Positions 1 through 7,898 of a stretch of 64,000 nt of DNA are shown piece after piece. The translations under genes were made by a program, and so were the position numbers. Source of the stretch: Luteolibacter rhizosphaerae (GTDB lineage Bacteria > Verrucomicrobiota > Verrucomicrobiia > Verrucomicrobiales > Akkermansiaceae); NCBI RefSeq assembly GCF_025950095.1, contig NZ_JAPDDR010000005.1, positions 124,001-188,000 of the forward strand. Direction: 5' to 3'. The notes under the pieces were generated by a model. It had not been told where the DNA came from. It was given only the letters and a program-made list of their open reading frames with translations, and did no database searches. Position 1 is the first letter of the stretch. Each line of letters opens with the position of its first letter.

Positions 1-2352
1 GACGAAACCGCCGCCGGGTTCCATGCTTACCGCGACCCGGTCGCCGGGCTTCACGGCGCCTTGTCCGATCACCAGCTTGGTTTTGGATTCGTGTGAGTCG
101 GAGTAACTCGTTTGTTTCCAGTCTCCGGATCCGATAAAGTCGAGAGCGAGGGGATATTCTTTCCGTGAGTCGGTCCCGTTGATCACGGCAATCCACCATT
201 GGCCGCCCGAGCGGCGGGCAAGCGCGGCGATTTCGCCAATCTTGCTCCCCGGCAGGACGCGGAGTTCGTCCCAGATCACCGGCTTAGTGCGAATGAAAGT
301 CTGAATCTCCTCAGGCTGGGCCAAGTAAGATTTCGCGCTATCCGCCCAGTGGTTCAAAGGCGAGTTGTAGGCCACCGCGGTGGCCATCTGGGATCCGGCG
401 GTGGTCTTGCCCATCGGGCCGCTGCGGAAGGCCATCGGGGTGAAGTCCGCAGGACCCGTGACGAGGCGGGTGAAGGGTAGGGCTGCGAGATGGTAGCGGG
501 CGATATTGCCGCCCTGCTCCATCCCGTAAATCGCCTCGCGGGTCATCCAGTGCGGGTAGGTGCGTTCCTCTCCTGCGGGTTTGTTGGCGCCATGGAAGTT
601 GATGAGGATCTTGTGCCTTGCTCCGATCTCGAGACAGGACTTGAAGAAGGCGAGGCGCTCCTGGCTCTCGCTATCCATGAAGTCGATCTTCACGCCGACG
701 GCACCGGCCTCCGATACCTTCCTGAAAAACTCCTCACGGTTGGTTGGTTCGCGAAGGCGCTCCCAGTGCTCCCAGACCATGATCTTCACCTTCTTGGTCG
801 CGGCGTAGTCGCAGACCTCCTTGAGCCCTGCCCACTCGTCCTTGCCATTGCGGTGCCAGCCCATCTTCGGCTCCCGCCACGGGTCATCGATGGTGTAGTA
901 TTCGCAGCCCAGTTTCGCCGCGTCGTCCACGAAGCCCCTGATACGATCCCATTGCGCGGTGTCCCACTGGCCGAAGCCCCAAGTCCAGAAGGCACGGCCG
1001 GGTTTGATCCAATCCGTCTTCGCTCCTTGCGGGAATAGCCCGGGGTCCGGGACGGGGGCGACGTTGTAAACGATGCTCTGGTTGACCAGGTCGGTCAGGT
1101 CCTTCGCGGCGATGACGATGCGCCAAGGGCTGGTGATTTCTCCCTCCACCGTCCAGCCCTTCGGGTCGTCTTCGAAGATGGCGCTGAGGATCCGCCCGCG
1201 CGGTCCGAGAGTCATGCCGCTGTAGCCGAACATGTCCGCCTCGGTGATGCAGGCGTATCCGCCGCCGGGCAACTCGACGGTCACCGGCATGGTGATCTGC
1301 CGTGTCGGGGCATTGTTCTCCGTCGTGAAGCGCAGGTAATTCGCTTCGTAGTTGCCGGTATTATGATGACTCCAGTAGGTGGCCCCTTCCGGCAGCAGGA
1401 AGGAAGTGGCTTCCCCGTTTACCTTGCGAGGGCCGCTGCCGGGCACGATGTAACGCCACGCGATGCCATCATTGTAGGCCCGGAGGTCGAGGAGCCAGGT
1501 CCCGGGAAAGCCCTCCGATTTAAGGCGGACCTTCAAGCCCTTGAAGTGGTCGCGCAGGGTCCGTGTATTGCCGATCCAAGGATAGGTGCTGTCGCCAGTG
1601 TACTCGTCCATGCCGACGATCTTAGCCTTCTTACCGACTTCGTGTCCTCCCACGGTGAGGCCGATCAGAGAGGGAAGGAGGATGGGGCGCTTCGCGAGCG
1701 TTGCTTGGAGCATGAGTTGATCGCCTTCCAGCACGCCCGCCGCCACCTGGCCGTCAGGACTTGCGAGAGCTTGATTGAGCGCCAGCAAGGGTAGGCGGTC
1801 GTTGACCGAGGTGTGATGAGGTAGCTCCATCACCCAGCGAGGCGACATCAAGGGAGGCTTGCCGCCGTGAACGAACTTCGCCTCCGCCCAGTCCGCGTGG
1901 TCGTAGTTCTTGCCATCGCCGCCGTCCGTGACGCGGAGCTCGATCACCTTCTTACCGCTGAGATCGACGTCGATCTTCCTGGCGGCTTCGCCTTTGCGGA
2001 TGACTCCGGTATCGTGGACCACTTGGTTGTCAGCCACCACTTGGAAGGCGACGGAACCGGGGCCGCTGGCGGAATCGGCGATGCCGACGGATGCTTGGAA
2101 GCGGAGCGGGCCTGCTGCTTCATTCAGGAAGTAAGCTTGGCTCGGGGCGTGGGTGCCGATACCCCGGGTGTAAGTGGTTTCTCCGATCTTCAGCGGCTCC
2201 TGTTTGAGCGAGCGATTCTTCTGCGCGCTGCCGAAGCCGGTGACGATCTCGCTCACATCGTAGTCATCGAGCCATGCGATTTTCTCTTGGGCAGAGGCAC
2301 TAAGAAGCGAGGCGAGGACGTAGGGTAGGATGAAGCGGGTTGCGAGAGTCAT
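1..2352 (-). CDS. GH97 glycoside hydrolase with N-terminal NPCBM domain (3' partial)
   Basis: Secreted glycoside hydrolase, probably an alpha-galactosidase/alpha-glucosidase of family GH97. The reading frame is open to the window edge: 784 codons are visible and, judging by the family, only a few C-terminal residues are missing after GGGFV. The start at 2352 is followed by a signal peptide ending near ASAQE. Residues about 25-150 look like an NPCBM carbohydrate-binding module (GIGTHAPS, YDHADWAEAKF). The GH97 beta-sandwich follows, then the TIM barrel. VGVKIDFMD at about residue 555 places an Asp where retaining GH97b enzymes have their nucleophile, and YGMEQGG at about 612 holds a candidate acid/base Glu. 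Family assignment is firm; substrate is inferred. It lies 76 bp downstream of the M16 peptidase gene on the same strand. Confidence 0.9.
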   Translation of the reverse strand, partial: MTLATRFILPYVLASLLSASAQEKIAWLDDYDVSEIVTGFGSAQKNRSLKQEPLKIGETTYTRGIGTHAPSQAYFLNEAAGPLRFQASVGIADSASGPGSVAFQVVADNQVVHDTGVIRKGEAARKIDVDLSGKKVIELRVTDGGDGKNYDHADWAEAKFVHGGKPPLMSPRWVMELPHHTSVNDRLPLLALNQALASPDGQVAAGVLEGDQLMLQATLAKRPILLPSLIGLTVGGHEVGKKAKIVGMDEYTGDSTYPWIGNTRTLRDHFKGLKVRLKSEGFPGTWLLDLRAYNDGIAWRYIVPGSGPRKVNGEATSFLLPEGATYWSHHNTGNYEANYLRFTTENNAPTRQITMPVTVELPGGGYACITEADMFGYSGMTLGPRGRILSAIFEDDPKGWTVEGEITSPWRIVIAAKDLTDLVNQSIVYNVAPVPDPGLFPQGAKTDWIKPGRAFWTWGFGQWDTAQWDRIRGFVDDAAKLGCEYYTIDDPWREPKMGWHRNGKDEWAGLKEVCDYAATKKVKIMVWEHWERLREPTNREEFFRKVSEAGAVGVKIDFMDSESQERLAFFKSCLEIGARHKILINFHGANKPAGEERTYPHWMTREAIYGMEQGGNIARYHLAALPFTRLVTGPADFTPMAFRSGPMGKTTAGSQMATAVAYNSPLNHWADSAKSYLAQPEEIQTFIRTKPVIWDELRVLPGSKIGEIAALARRSGGQWWIAVINGTDSRKEYPLALDFIGSGDWKQTSYSDSHESKTKLVIGQGAVKPGDRVAVSMEPGGGFV

Positions 2353-2428
2353 CGGGAAGAGAACATCGAGTATTCACGATCCGGCAGCATGGCACATCCC
2401 CCGATGGAGTGAAGGTCTGGAAGTGTCT

Positions 2429-3655
2429 TCAGCCCGGCCGGATCTCGGCGATGGCGCGGTCCTTCGCGAAGAATTCGTTCACGAGGACCTGAATCTCCTC
2501 CGCGGTGACCGCTTGCCAGATGGCGAGGGCTTCGGCGGGAGTGATGATGCGGTTGTATTGCAGCAGGCTATCGCCCGCCCATGAGGCGTGGGAGCCGGTG
2601 CTTTCCATGGCCATCTTGCTCTGACTGGCGGCGAGGCGTTTGGCGCGGGCGAGCTCCTCAGGGCGAGGGCCATTTTTGGCGAGATCTTCGAGCTCGCGTT
2701 CGATGCAGCCGAGGGCCTCGGCGCGTCCCTTCGGGGAGAGGCCGGTGTGGATCTCGAAAGAGCCGACCTCATCGAAGAAGCTGGCATCGCAAGAGACATG
2801 GTAGCAGAGGCCGCGCTTCTCACGCAGTTCTTGGAAGAGACGGGAGCCCGCGCTCTCACCAAGAATCATGGAGAGCAGGCGGAAGGCATGGCGGCGTTCG
2901 TCGAAGCGGCCGGGAGTGCGCCATGCCAGCGCGAGCTGGAGTTGATCGGTATCGCGCTCGTCGATCACGTGCCCGGGCTTCGGCAGCTCCTGCACGGGAG
3001 TCGTGGCCACGACGTCCTTCGACTGCGGTAGGTGGGCGGTCAGAATCTCGGCAACGGCGGATGCGGCAAAGGGCCCAGCGACGGCGATCACGGTATCCTT
3101 GCGGAAATGGTGGCGATCGCGGAAGGCGGTGAGCTCCGTCTTCTTGATGGCGGCGATGCTTTCCTCGCTGCCAGAGACGGACTCGCCCAGCGGATGCGGG
3201 TTCCACAGGGCGGCGGAGATCAGATCGCCGATGTGGTCGCCCGGGGACTCGCGATACATCACGATTTCCTCCGCGATGACCTCGCGCTCGAGCTTGATCT
3301 CCTTTGCGGGGAAGACGGCGTTCCAGACGATGTCCGCGGTGATATCCGCCAGCAGCGGCAGCGACTCGGCATCGCCGCGGGCTTCGTAGACGACTTGGTC
3401 CTCGGTGGTGCAGGCATTCAGCGAACCGCCGACATCCTCGACCTCCAGGCTGATGGCGCGGGCATCGCGACGGGCCGTGCCTTTGAAGACCATGTGCTCC
3501 ACGAAGTGGGCGGTGCCGGCGAGACCGGGGAGGTCATCGCGGCTGCCGGCAGGAACATGGATCGAGAAGGCGGCGCACTCGCTCTGGGGCAAGGTGGCGA
3601 CGGCCAGGCGGAAGCCGGATGGCAGCTCGAGCGACTCGTAGGTGGCCGGATTCAT
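2429..3655 (-). CDS. M16 family zinc peptidase (insulinase/processing-peptidase type)
   Basis: A 408-residue metallopeptidase. The inverted zinc motif HFVEH is present near residue 47 (AHFVEHMVFKGT), with the downstream acidic stretch (REVIAEE) that normally supplies the third zinc ligand. This is the active-subunit pattern of the M16B family, which cleaves small peptides or signal remnants. No signal peptide is evident, so it is probably cytoplasmic. Its ATG overlaps the ispD stop codon as ATGA, so it is likely translationally coupled and is the last gene of the YqeY-ispD-M16 operon. Its length fits single-repeat M16 proteins; no second, inactive M16 gene is adjacent. Confidence 0.92.
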   Translation of the reverse strand: MNPATYESLELPSGFRLAVATLPQSECAAFSIHVPAGSRDDLPGLAGTAHFVEHMVFKGTARRDARAISLEVEDVGGSLNACTTEDQVVYEARGDAESLPLLADITADIVWNAVFPAKEIKLEREVIAEEIVMYRESPGDHIGDLISAALWNPHPLGESVSGSEESIAAIKKTELTAFRDRHHFRKDTVIAVAGPFAASAVAEILTAHLPQSKDVVATTPVQELPKPGHVIDERDTDQLQLALAWRTPGRFDERRHAFRLLSMILGESAGSRLFQELREKRGLCYHVSCDASFFDEVGSFEIHTGLSPKGRAEALGCIERELEDLAKNGPRPEELARAKRLAASQSKMAMESTGSHASWAGDSLLQYNRIITPAEALAIWQAVTAEEIQVLVNEFFAKDRAIAEIRPG

Positions 3656-4302
3656 TTCAGGAGTGCCTCGGCCAATTCGATGTCCGCGGGCACGGTGATT
3701 TTCAGATTGGGGGAAGGGGAGGCGATCAGCTTCACCGGGATGCCGATGGTCTCCACGGCGGAGACTTCGTCGGTAACCACGAGCTCGCGCTTGCTGACTT
3801 CCGCATAGGCCTCGCGCAAAAGGTCGGAGCGGAAGATCTGCGGGGTCTCCATGAACCAGAGATTCTCGCGGCTGACGCTCTCGCGTGAAAAGGCATCCGC
3901 ATCCGAGCGCTTGATCGTCTCCGTGACCTGGCGGGCGAGGGTGGCGGCACCGTGCTCACGGGCGGCGAGGATGCAGGCGGCGATGGTCTCCGGCTTCACC
4001 AAGGGGCGCGCACCATCGTGAACGGCCACGAGCTCCTCCATGACGAGGGACAGGCCGTTCTCGACCGAGTTCTGCCGTTCCTTACCGCCATCCATGCGCA
4101 GCAGCGGTTTCGGGAAATCACTGCCGAGGCTGGCGAAGCGATCCTCCGGAGCGACGACGATGACGCGGGTGATGCCCTCCGTGGCCATGAAGGCATCCAC
4201 GCTGCGGCGCAGCACGGAGCTGCCGCGGATCTCCGCCGCGAGCTTGTCGAAGCCCATGCGGCGGCTGCTGCCAGCGGCGACGATGATGGCGGCGCAGCGC
4301 AT
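3652..4302 (-). CDS. ispD: 2-C-methyl-D-erythritol 4-phosphate cytidylyltransferase
   Basis: Third step of the MEP isoprenoid pathway: transfers CMP from CTP to methylerythritol phosphate. The N-terminal nucleotide-binding loop AAGSSRRMGFDK and the VHDGARPLV motif are diagnostic of IspD. I chose the ATG at 4302 (about 216 residues), which lies 1 bp after the upstream YqeY stop and begins MRCAAIIVAAG. An earlier in-frame start at 4323 would add seven residues and overlap YqeY. The 3' end overlaps the M16 peptidase start (ATGA). No ispF is fused or adjacent. Confidence 0.95.
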   Translation of the reverse strand: MRCAAIIVAAGSSRRMGFDKLAAEIRGSSVLRRSVDAFMATEGITRVIVVAPEDRFASLGSDFPKPLLRMDGGKERQNSVENGLSLVMEELVAVHDGARPLVKPETIAACILAAREHGAATLARQVTETIKRSDADAFSRESVSRENLWFMETPQIFRSDLLREAYAEVSKRELVVTDEVSAVETIGIPVKLIASPSPNLKITVPADIELAEALLK

Positions 4303-4303
4303 C

Positions 4304-4759
4304 TCAGGACAGGCGCTTGGCAACTTCCTGCGAGAGGGTCTTGCCGTCGGCGCGGCCTGCGGTGCGCTCTTGGGCGAGCTTCATGACCTTGCCCATATCG
4401 GCCTTCGAGGATGCGCCGGTCTCGGCGATGGCGGCTTCGATGATAGCGGCGATCTCTTCCGCGGAGAGATTGGCGGGCAGATACTTCTCCAGCACGGCGA
4501 CTTCCGCTTCCTCGTTCGCGGCGAGCTCGGTGCGGCCGGCATTGGTGAACTGGGTGATGGAATCCTGGCGCTGCTTGATCTGCTTGCGGATCAGGGCGGT
4601 GACTTCGGTATCGTCGAGCGGGGTGCCGAGGCCGCCCTTTTCGATCGAGGCATTGGTCATGGCGGTCTTGAGGGCGCGGATTACGGCGAGGGCGACGGTG
4701 TCCTTCGCCTTCATCGCGGCTTTCAGGTCTTCGGGGATACGGCTGGCGAGGTCACTCAT
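4304..4759 (-). CDS. GatB/YqeY domain protein
   Basis: A 151-residue cytoplasmic protein of the YqeY family, which resembles the tRNA-binding tail domain of GatB, the amidotransferase subunit. It opens with an LASRIPEDLKAAMKAKD segment, has the conserved QRQDSI region, and ends with the helical GKVMKLAQERTAGRADG segment characteristic of the family. It is the first gene of a three-gene minus-strand operon (YqeY-ispD-M16) with spacings of 1 bp or overlaps. Precise function in this family is not established; a role in tRNA-related quality control is only presumed. Confidence 0.93.
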   Translation of the reverse strand: MSDLASRIPEDLKAAMKAKDTVALAVIRALKTAMTNASIEKGGLGTPLDDTEVTALIRKQIKQRQDSITQFTNAGRTELAANEEAEVAVLEKYLPANLSAEEIAAIIEAAIAETGASSKADMGKVMKLAQERTAGRADGKTLSQEVAKRLS

Positions 4760-4865
4760 AGGGAGGACTTGGTAGCCGGGGGCGGCCCGGCGGGAAAGTG
4801 GAATCCTTGCCCGCCGGGGACGGAAAGCAGTGGCCCATCGGGCGGGGTGACGCTATGGCAGGCGC

Positions 4866-5387
4866 ATGGCCCGCGTTTCCATCGGTTCCCGTGTGTATTT
4901 GTCTTCGGTCGGGCTGGTCCTGGCCGCGGCGGGAGGGCTGTTTTTTGCCCTGATGTGGAGGAGCTTCCAGCGGGCCCGGGCGGTGGAACACTGGCCGGTG
5001 GTGCCTTGCATGATCCTGAGTTCCGGGGAAGAAGAGCGGCAAGTGGACCCGAACAGCGGGGTGGAGCGCCGTTTCGCGGTTCTCTTCGGTTACGAATGGA
5101 AGGGGCAGCCGTATGAAAGCGATCTGGTGCGGCTGCGGGGCAGCGGCTGGAGCAGCAAGGAGGACGTGGTGGAGGCCTACGTGGCGAAGTATCCCGAGGG
5201 CTCGCGGCAGGAGTGCCATGTGAACCCGGAGGACCCGGGGAAGGCGGTGCTGGAGAAGGAATCGAAGGCACCGGGCTACTCCCTGTGGTTTCCCGGGATC
5301 TTCGTGGTCGGTGGTTTGGGTATGGTGGTGGGAGCCTGGCGGAATTACTCGGCCAAGGAATCCAAGTCTCGCCAGGCCTCGACTTGA
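4866..5387 (+). CDS. DUF3592 membrane protein
   Basis: A 173-residue protein with a hydrophobic segment near each end (about residues 10-30 and 140-158) and an extracytoplasmic middle. The middle has the DUF3592 signature: W-P-V-x-P-C-x-I-L near residue 45, a Y-x-W/Y-x-G strand pair, then KYPEGSRQECHVNPEDP near 110-126. Function of DUF3592 proteins is unknown. Its last 43 bp overlap tail-to-tail with the end of the opposite-strand type A gene at 5345, so the two genes share a convergent end without a separate terminator. Confidence 0.85.
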   Translation: MARVSIGSRVYLSSVGLVLAAAGGLFFALMWRSFQRARAVEHWPVVPCMILSSGEEERQVDPNSGVERRFAVLFGYEWKGQPYESDLVRLRGSGWSSKEDVVEAYVAKYPEGSRQECHVNPEDPGKAVLEKESKAPGYSLWFPGIFVVGGLGMVVGAWRNYSAKESKSRQAST

Positions 5388-6598
5388 GCTGGGGTCCAGT
5401 CGCTCATGTCCGGCGCTTGGGAGAGGCCGGATTCCTTCCAAGCATCGTAGCTGGCGACGATGAGCTTGGCCTGATCCGCCGGGGGGCGGGTGGCGATCCA
5501 TTGCATGGTCCCGGTGCTGTTCTTCAGGATGCCGCCTTGGGCGATCGCGGCGATGCCTTTCGTTCCCTCCTCTTGGGCGTCGAGCCAAGCGGCGGCCTCG
5601 ACCGGCGAGATGGCGGCCCATTCCCGAGCAAGGGTGTAGATCTGGGACTGACGTCCGATGCCGGTGAGGTTCGTAAGGAGTGCGGCGGCGGCCTCCTCCC
5701 GATCGCCGGACGGGGTCTTGCTCCAATCCTTGGCCTTGGCGGCGAAGGCGCTGAAGTTGTCGCTCATCAGAAGATTCGCGTGAGGGGATTTGGAGAAGCC
5801 CACGGGATCCAATTCCTTCCAACGTTCGAGCAGAGACCAGGCGATCATCTGGTCCCCCTGAACGATGCCAGGCTTTAGTTGGTCGAGTCCTTTGCAGGCT
5901 TGCAGGGCTTGCTGGACCTTTTCCACAGAGTCGATCTGCTCGACCAGCTTGTAGTCGGAAGTGCTCCAGCCGCCGGATCGGTTGCGGAGATCGAGGGCGA
6001 GGTCGGGTCTTTCCTTGAGGAGCCAGCCGCTGGCTTGGCTGAGCTCCGAGTAGTCGAGAAAGGGGATATCGCTTGCAGCGGCCTTGCGGTCTTGCGCGAT
6101 CTCGTCGGACATGTCCTTGCGCGGTGAATCGAGAGTCCAGAGGTAAAAGCCCTGCGGGTCATTCCATGCCCAGCTCGGACCGATTTCGCGGAAGGCGGCG
6201 TACCACATGCCTTGCTTGTAGAACTTGGCCCAGCCCCAACGCATTGCGGCCTCACCATCGGCCTCGGCCCAGCGGATGAGGAGGGTGCGACAGGCGAGCG
6301 TGAGTCCGTTACTATCGGTGAGCGGGATGCCCTCCAAGGCGGCTTCGATCTCAGCGGCAGGGATCTTGCCGAGGCGGATGGCGGCTTCGATGCGAGCTTC
6401 GTCGCTCCCGGCTGAAGCGATGGCTGCTAGAGCGGAGGACAAGCTTGCCTCCGTCCATTGTTCGCGCGCGGCGATCGGGGGCGGAGTAGCCACCGTGACC
6501 TGGGTGCGGCTGCTGGATCTGATGAGAGCTGGCCAGACGAGTGCTCCGGCGGCAGCGCCACAGAAGAAGATCGAAAGCGTGCGGATGCCGGGCTTCAT
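5345..6598 (-). CDS. Type A partner protein A3: membrane-anchored helical-repeat protein
   Basis: A 417-residue protein with no family I recognise. Residues about 8-25 form an N-terminal signal anchor (SIFFCGAAAGALVWPAL), so the rest is predicted extracytoplasmic. The body is helical and contains repeated tryptophan-rich elements: LLIRWAEADGEAAMRWGW near 110, SWAWNDPQGFYLWTL near 140, REWAAISPVEAAAWLDAQ near 325. It is homologous to A1 (10032-11288), including the C-terminal W-x(5)-Q-x-E/Q-AWxD motif. Its ATG overlaps, as ATGA, the stop of the type B fragment at 6595, exactly as A1 and A2 overlap their type B genes. Its own sigma partner has lost its N-terminal two thirds or more, so A3 may be an orphan. 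Likely role: sensor or modulator partner of the sigma fusion; inference. Confidence 0.85.
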   Translation of the reverse strand: MKPGIRTLSIFFCGAAAGALVWPALIRSSSRTQVTVATPPPIAAREQWTEASLSSALAAIASAGSDEARIEAAIRLGKIPAAEIEAALEGIPLTDSNGLTLACRTLLIRWAEADGEAAMRWGWAKFYKQGMWYAAFREIGPSWAWNDPQGFYLWTLDSPRKDMSDEIAQDRKAAASDIPFLDYSELSQASGWLLKERPDLALDLRNRSGGWSTSDYKLVEQIDSVEKVQQALQACKGLDQLKPGIVQGDQMIAWSLLERWKELDPVGFSKSPHANLLMSDNFSAFAAKAKDWSKTPSGDREEAAAALLTNLTGIGRQSQIYTLAREWAAISPVEAAAWLDAQEEGTKGIAAIAQGGILKNSTGTMQWIATRPPADQAKLIVASYDAWKESGLSQAPDMSDWTPAQVEAWRDLDSLAE

Positions 6599-7035
6599 GG
6601 GCTCTCTCCCTCGATGAGGTTACGGAACTCCGCGGCCAGATCCTGAGGAAGCCGCGGGTGGGACAGGCTGGCGATGGCCGCATCGCGGTCATTGCCTAGC
6701 ATGCGGAGGAATGCGCCTCGGCAGATGCTGCCCCGCAATTCGGGATCGACGATCCGGGAGGCCCGGAGAATTCCGATAAGCTCGAAGCGCTCGTCTCCGA
6801 CCTTGCCATTGATGCTGACATCGCGGCGGGCCCTCGCGGCGAGCAAGGGATCGAGGTCGATCTGCTCCTGTTGCCGGTGGAGCCAGTCCATCAGTTCGTG
6901 GTGGTCGAGGATGCCGACAAGAACTCCACCCATCGATTGCAGGATCTCTTCTCGGGACAGTCCTGCATCAAGTCCGGCTTGCATGGCGGCGGCTTCGCGC
7001 CCGACGAGCGCTCGCCGGGCGGCAAATCCTTCCAC
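6595..7035 (-). pseudogene. B3' remnant: C-terminal fragment of a third ECF-sigma fusion gene
   Basis: Open frame of 146 codons from a GTG at 7035. From about residue 14 it matches the C-terminal ~130 residues of the type B proteins: AAAMQAGLDAGLSREEIL aligns with the same segment of B2 (DAMTAGLEAGLSRSEIL) and B1 (EVIQAGLAAGLTETEAV), and the end LPQDLAAEFRNLI aligns with LPEDLKAEFTRII. The sigma regions and membrane helix are absent. The upstream DNA instead encodes type A sequence in another frame. The fragment keeps the ATGA overlap with A3. I read it as the 3' remainder of a deleted sigma gene; whether it is translated is unknown. Confidence 0.8.
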
Positions 7036-7898
7036 CCATCGGCGGTGATGACTTGATGGGGCGGCTCGCTATCCGGTGCCTCCTCCAGCAGGCCGGCATG
7101 AGGCGAACGTGCAAAGTCATCCGGGTCGAGCTTCTGCCAGCGCTTGAGCAGCTGGCGCACGAGGTCACCGTCGTCGTTCTTTTTGATCTCCACCTTCTGA
7201 AAAGCCAGCAGGGCTTCGCGGATGCCTTCCGGTGAATCGATATTCATGGCCAGGTTGTCGTGGCTCCATTGGCTGCCTTTCGCGACCATCAGGTTGTAGG
7301 CCAGACCCGGCTCTTCCTTGACCAGTGCCCGGGTCGCCTTGTCGATGTCGCCGGATTCAAGCTTCGGCGCACCGGTGCGCAACGCTTCTTCCAGCGACAG
7401 GCTGTCAGAACCGGGCTTGTATCCTTTCATTTGTTCCAGGGTCCATGCGCAGAGCCCGGCAGGATCGTGCCAAGCCCATGAGGCGGCGATCTCCTTGAAT
7501 GCGTAGCTCCAGAGTCCCTCTCCGCGCAGTTGCATCCAGGACCATTGGGCCGCCGCGGCGCCGTCCATCGATGCCCATTGGATCAAGAGCATCTTGCCCG
7601 CGCGCGTGAGCTCCCTCCCTTCAAAAAGCGGCACGGAGTCGAAGGCAGCGGGGAATGCCTCGATCGGTAGATCGGCAAGCTGTTCCGTGGCGTGCAGGCT
7701 GGCTTGGTTCGAGGTCGCCGTGTTGATCTCGACGATGATGGCTGCGATACGCTTGGCATCCGGGGCGGGACGCGCGGATTCCACCGGCTCCTGTGCGGGA
7801 GCTTCGATCTGCCGTTGCGGCCAGAGGAGGCACCAAGTGCCGGCCGTGATCAGGCAAGACGCGGCGAAAGAGGTCAGGGAGAGGATCTTTGCATTCAT
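6891..7898 (-). pseudogene. A2': type A partner with a replaced, out-of-frame 3' end
   Basis: Open frame of 335 codons, of which about 1-297 match type A proteins: N-terminal anchor (residues ~8-25), LLIQWASMDGAAAAQWSW, SWAWHDPAGLCAWTLEQ, RWQKLDPDDFARSPHAGLL and WKDLPPGER (A1 has WKELDFPER). The last 38 codons resemble nothing in the family and are the wrong frame of type B DNA. The type A C-terminal third (AW-x-D end) is missing. The break falls near 6996-7007. The ATG overlaps the B2 stop as ATGA, so it is still coupled to an intact sigma gene and may yield a truncated partner with a foreign tail. Confidence 0.8.

Noticed and set aside
1-2340. Plus-strand ORFs at 199-480, 490-1038, 1363-1794 and 1867-2328
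   Set aside because: All lie antisense to the GH97 gene, which has continuous domain matches over the whole span.
6891-7035. Single-base sequencing frameshift joining A2' and B3' into one ordinary gene
   Set aside because: The two parts belong to different protein families (type A before, type B C terminus after), so correcting the frame would still give a chimera without the A C terminus or the sigma domains. A deletion explains it better.
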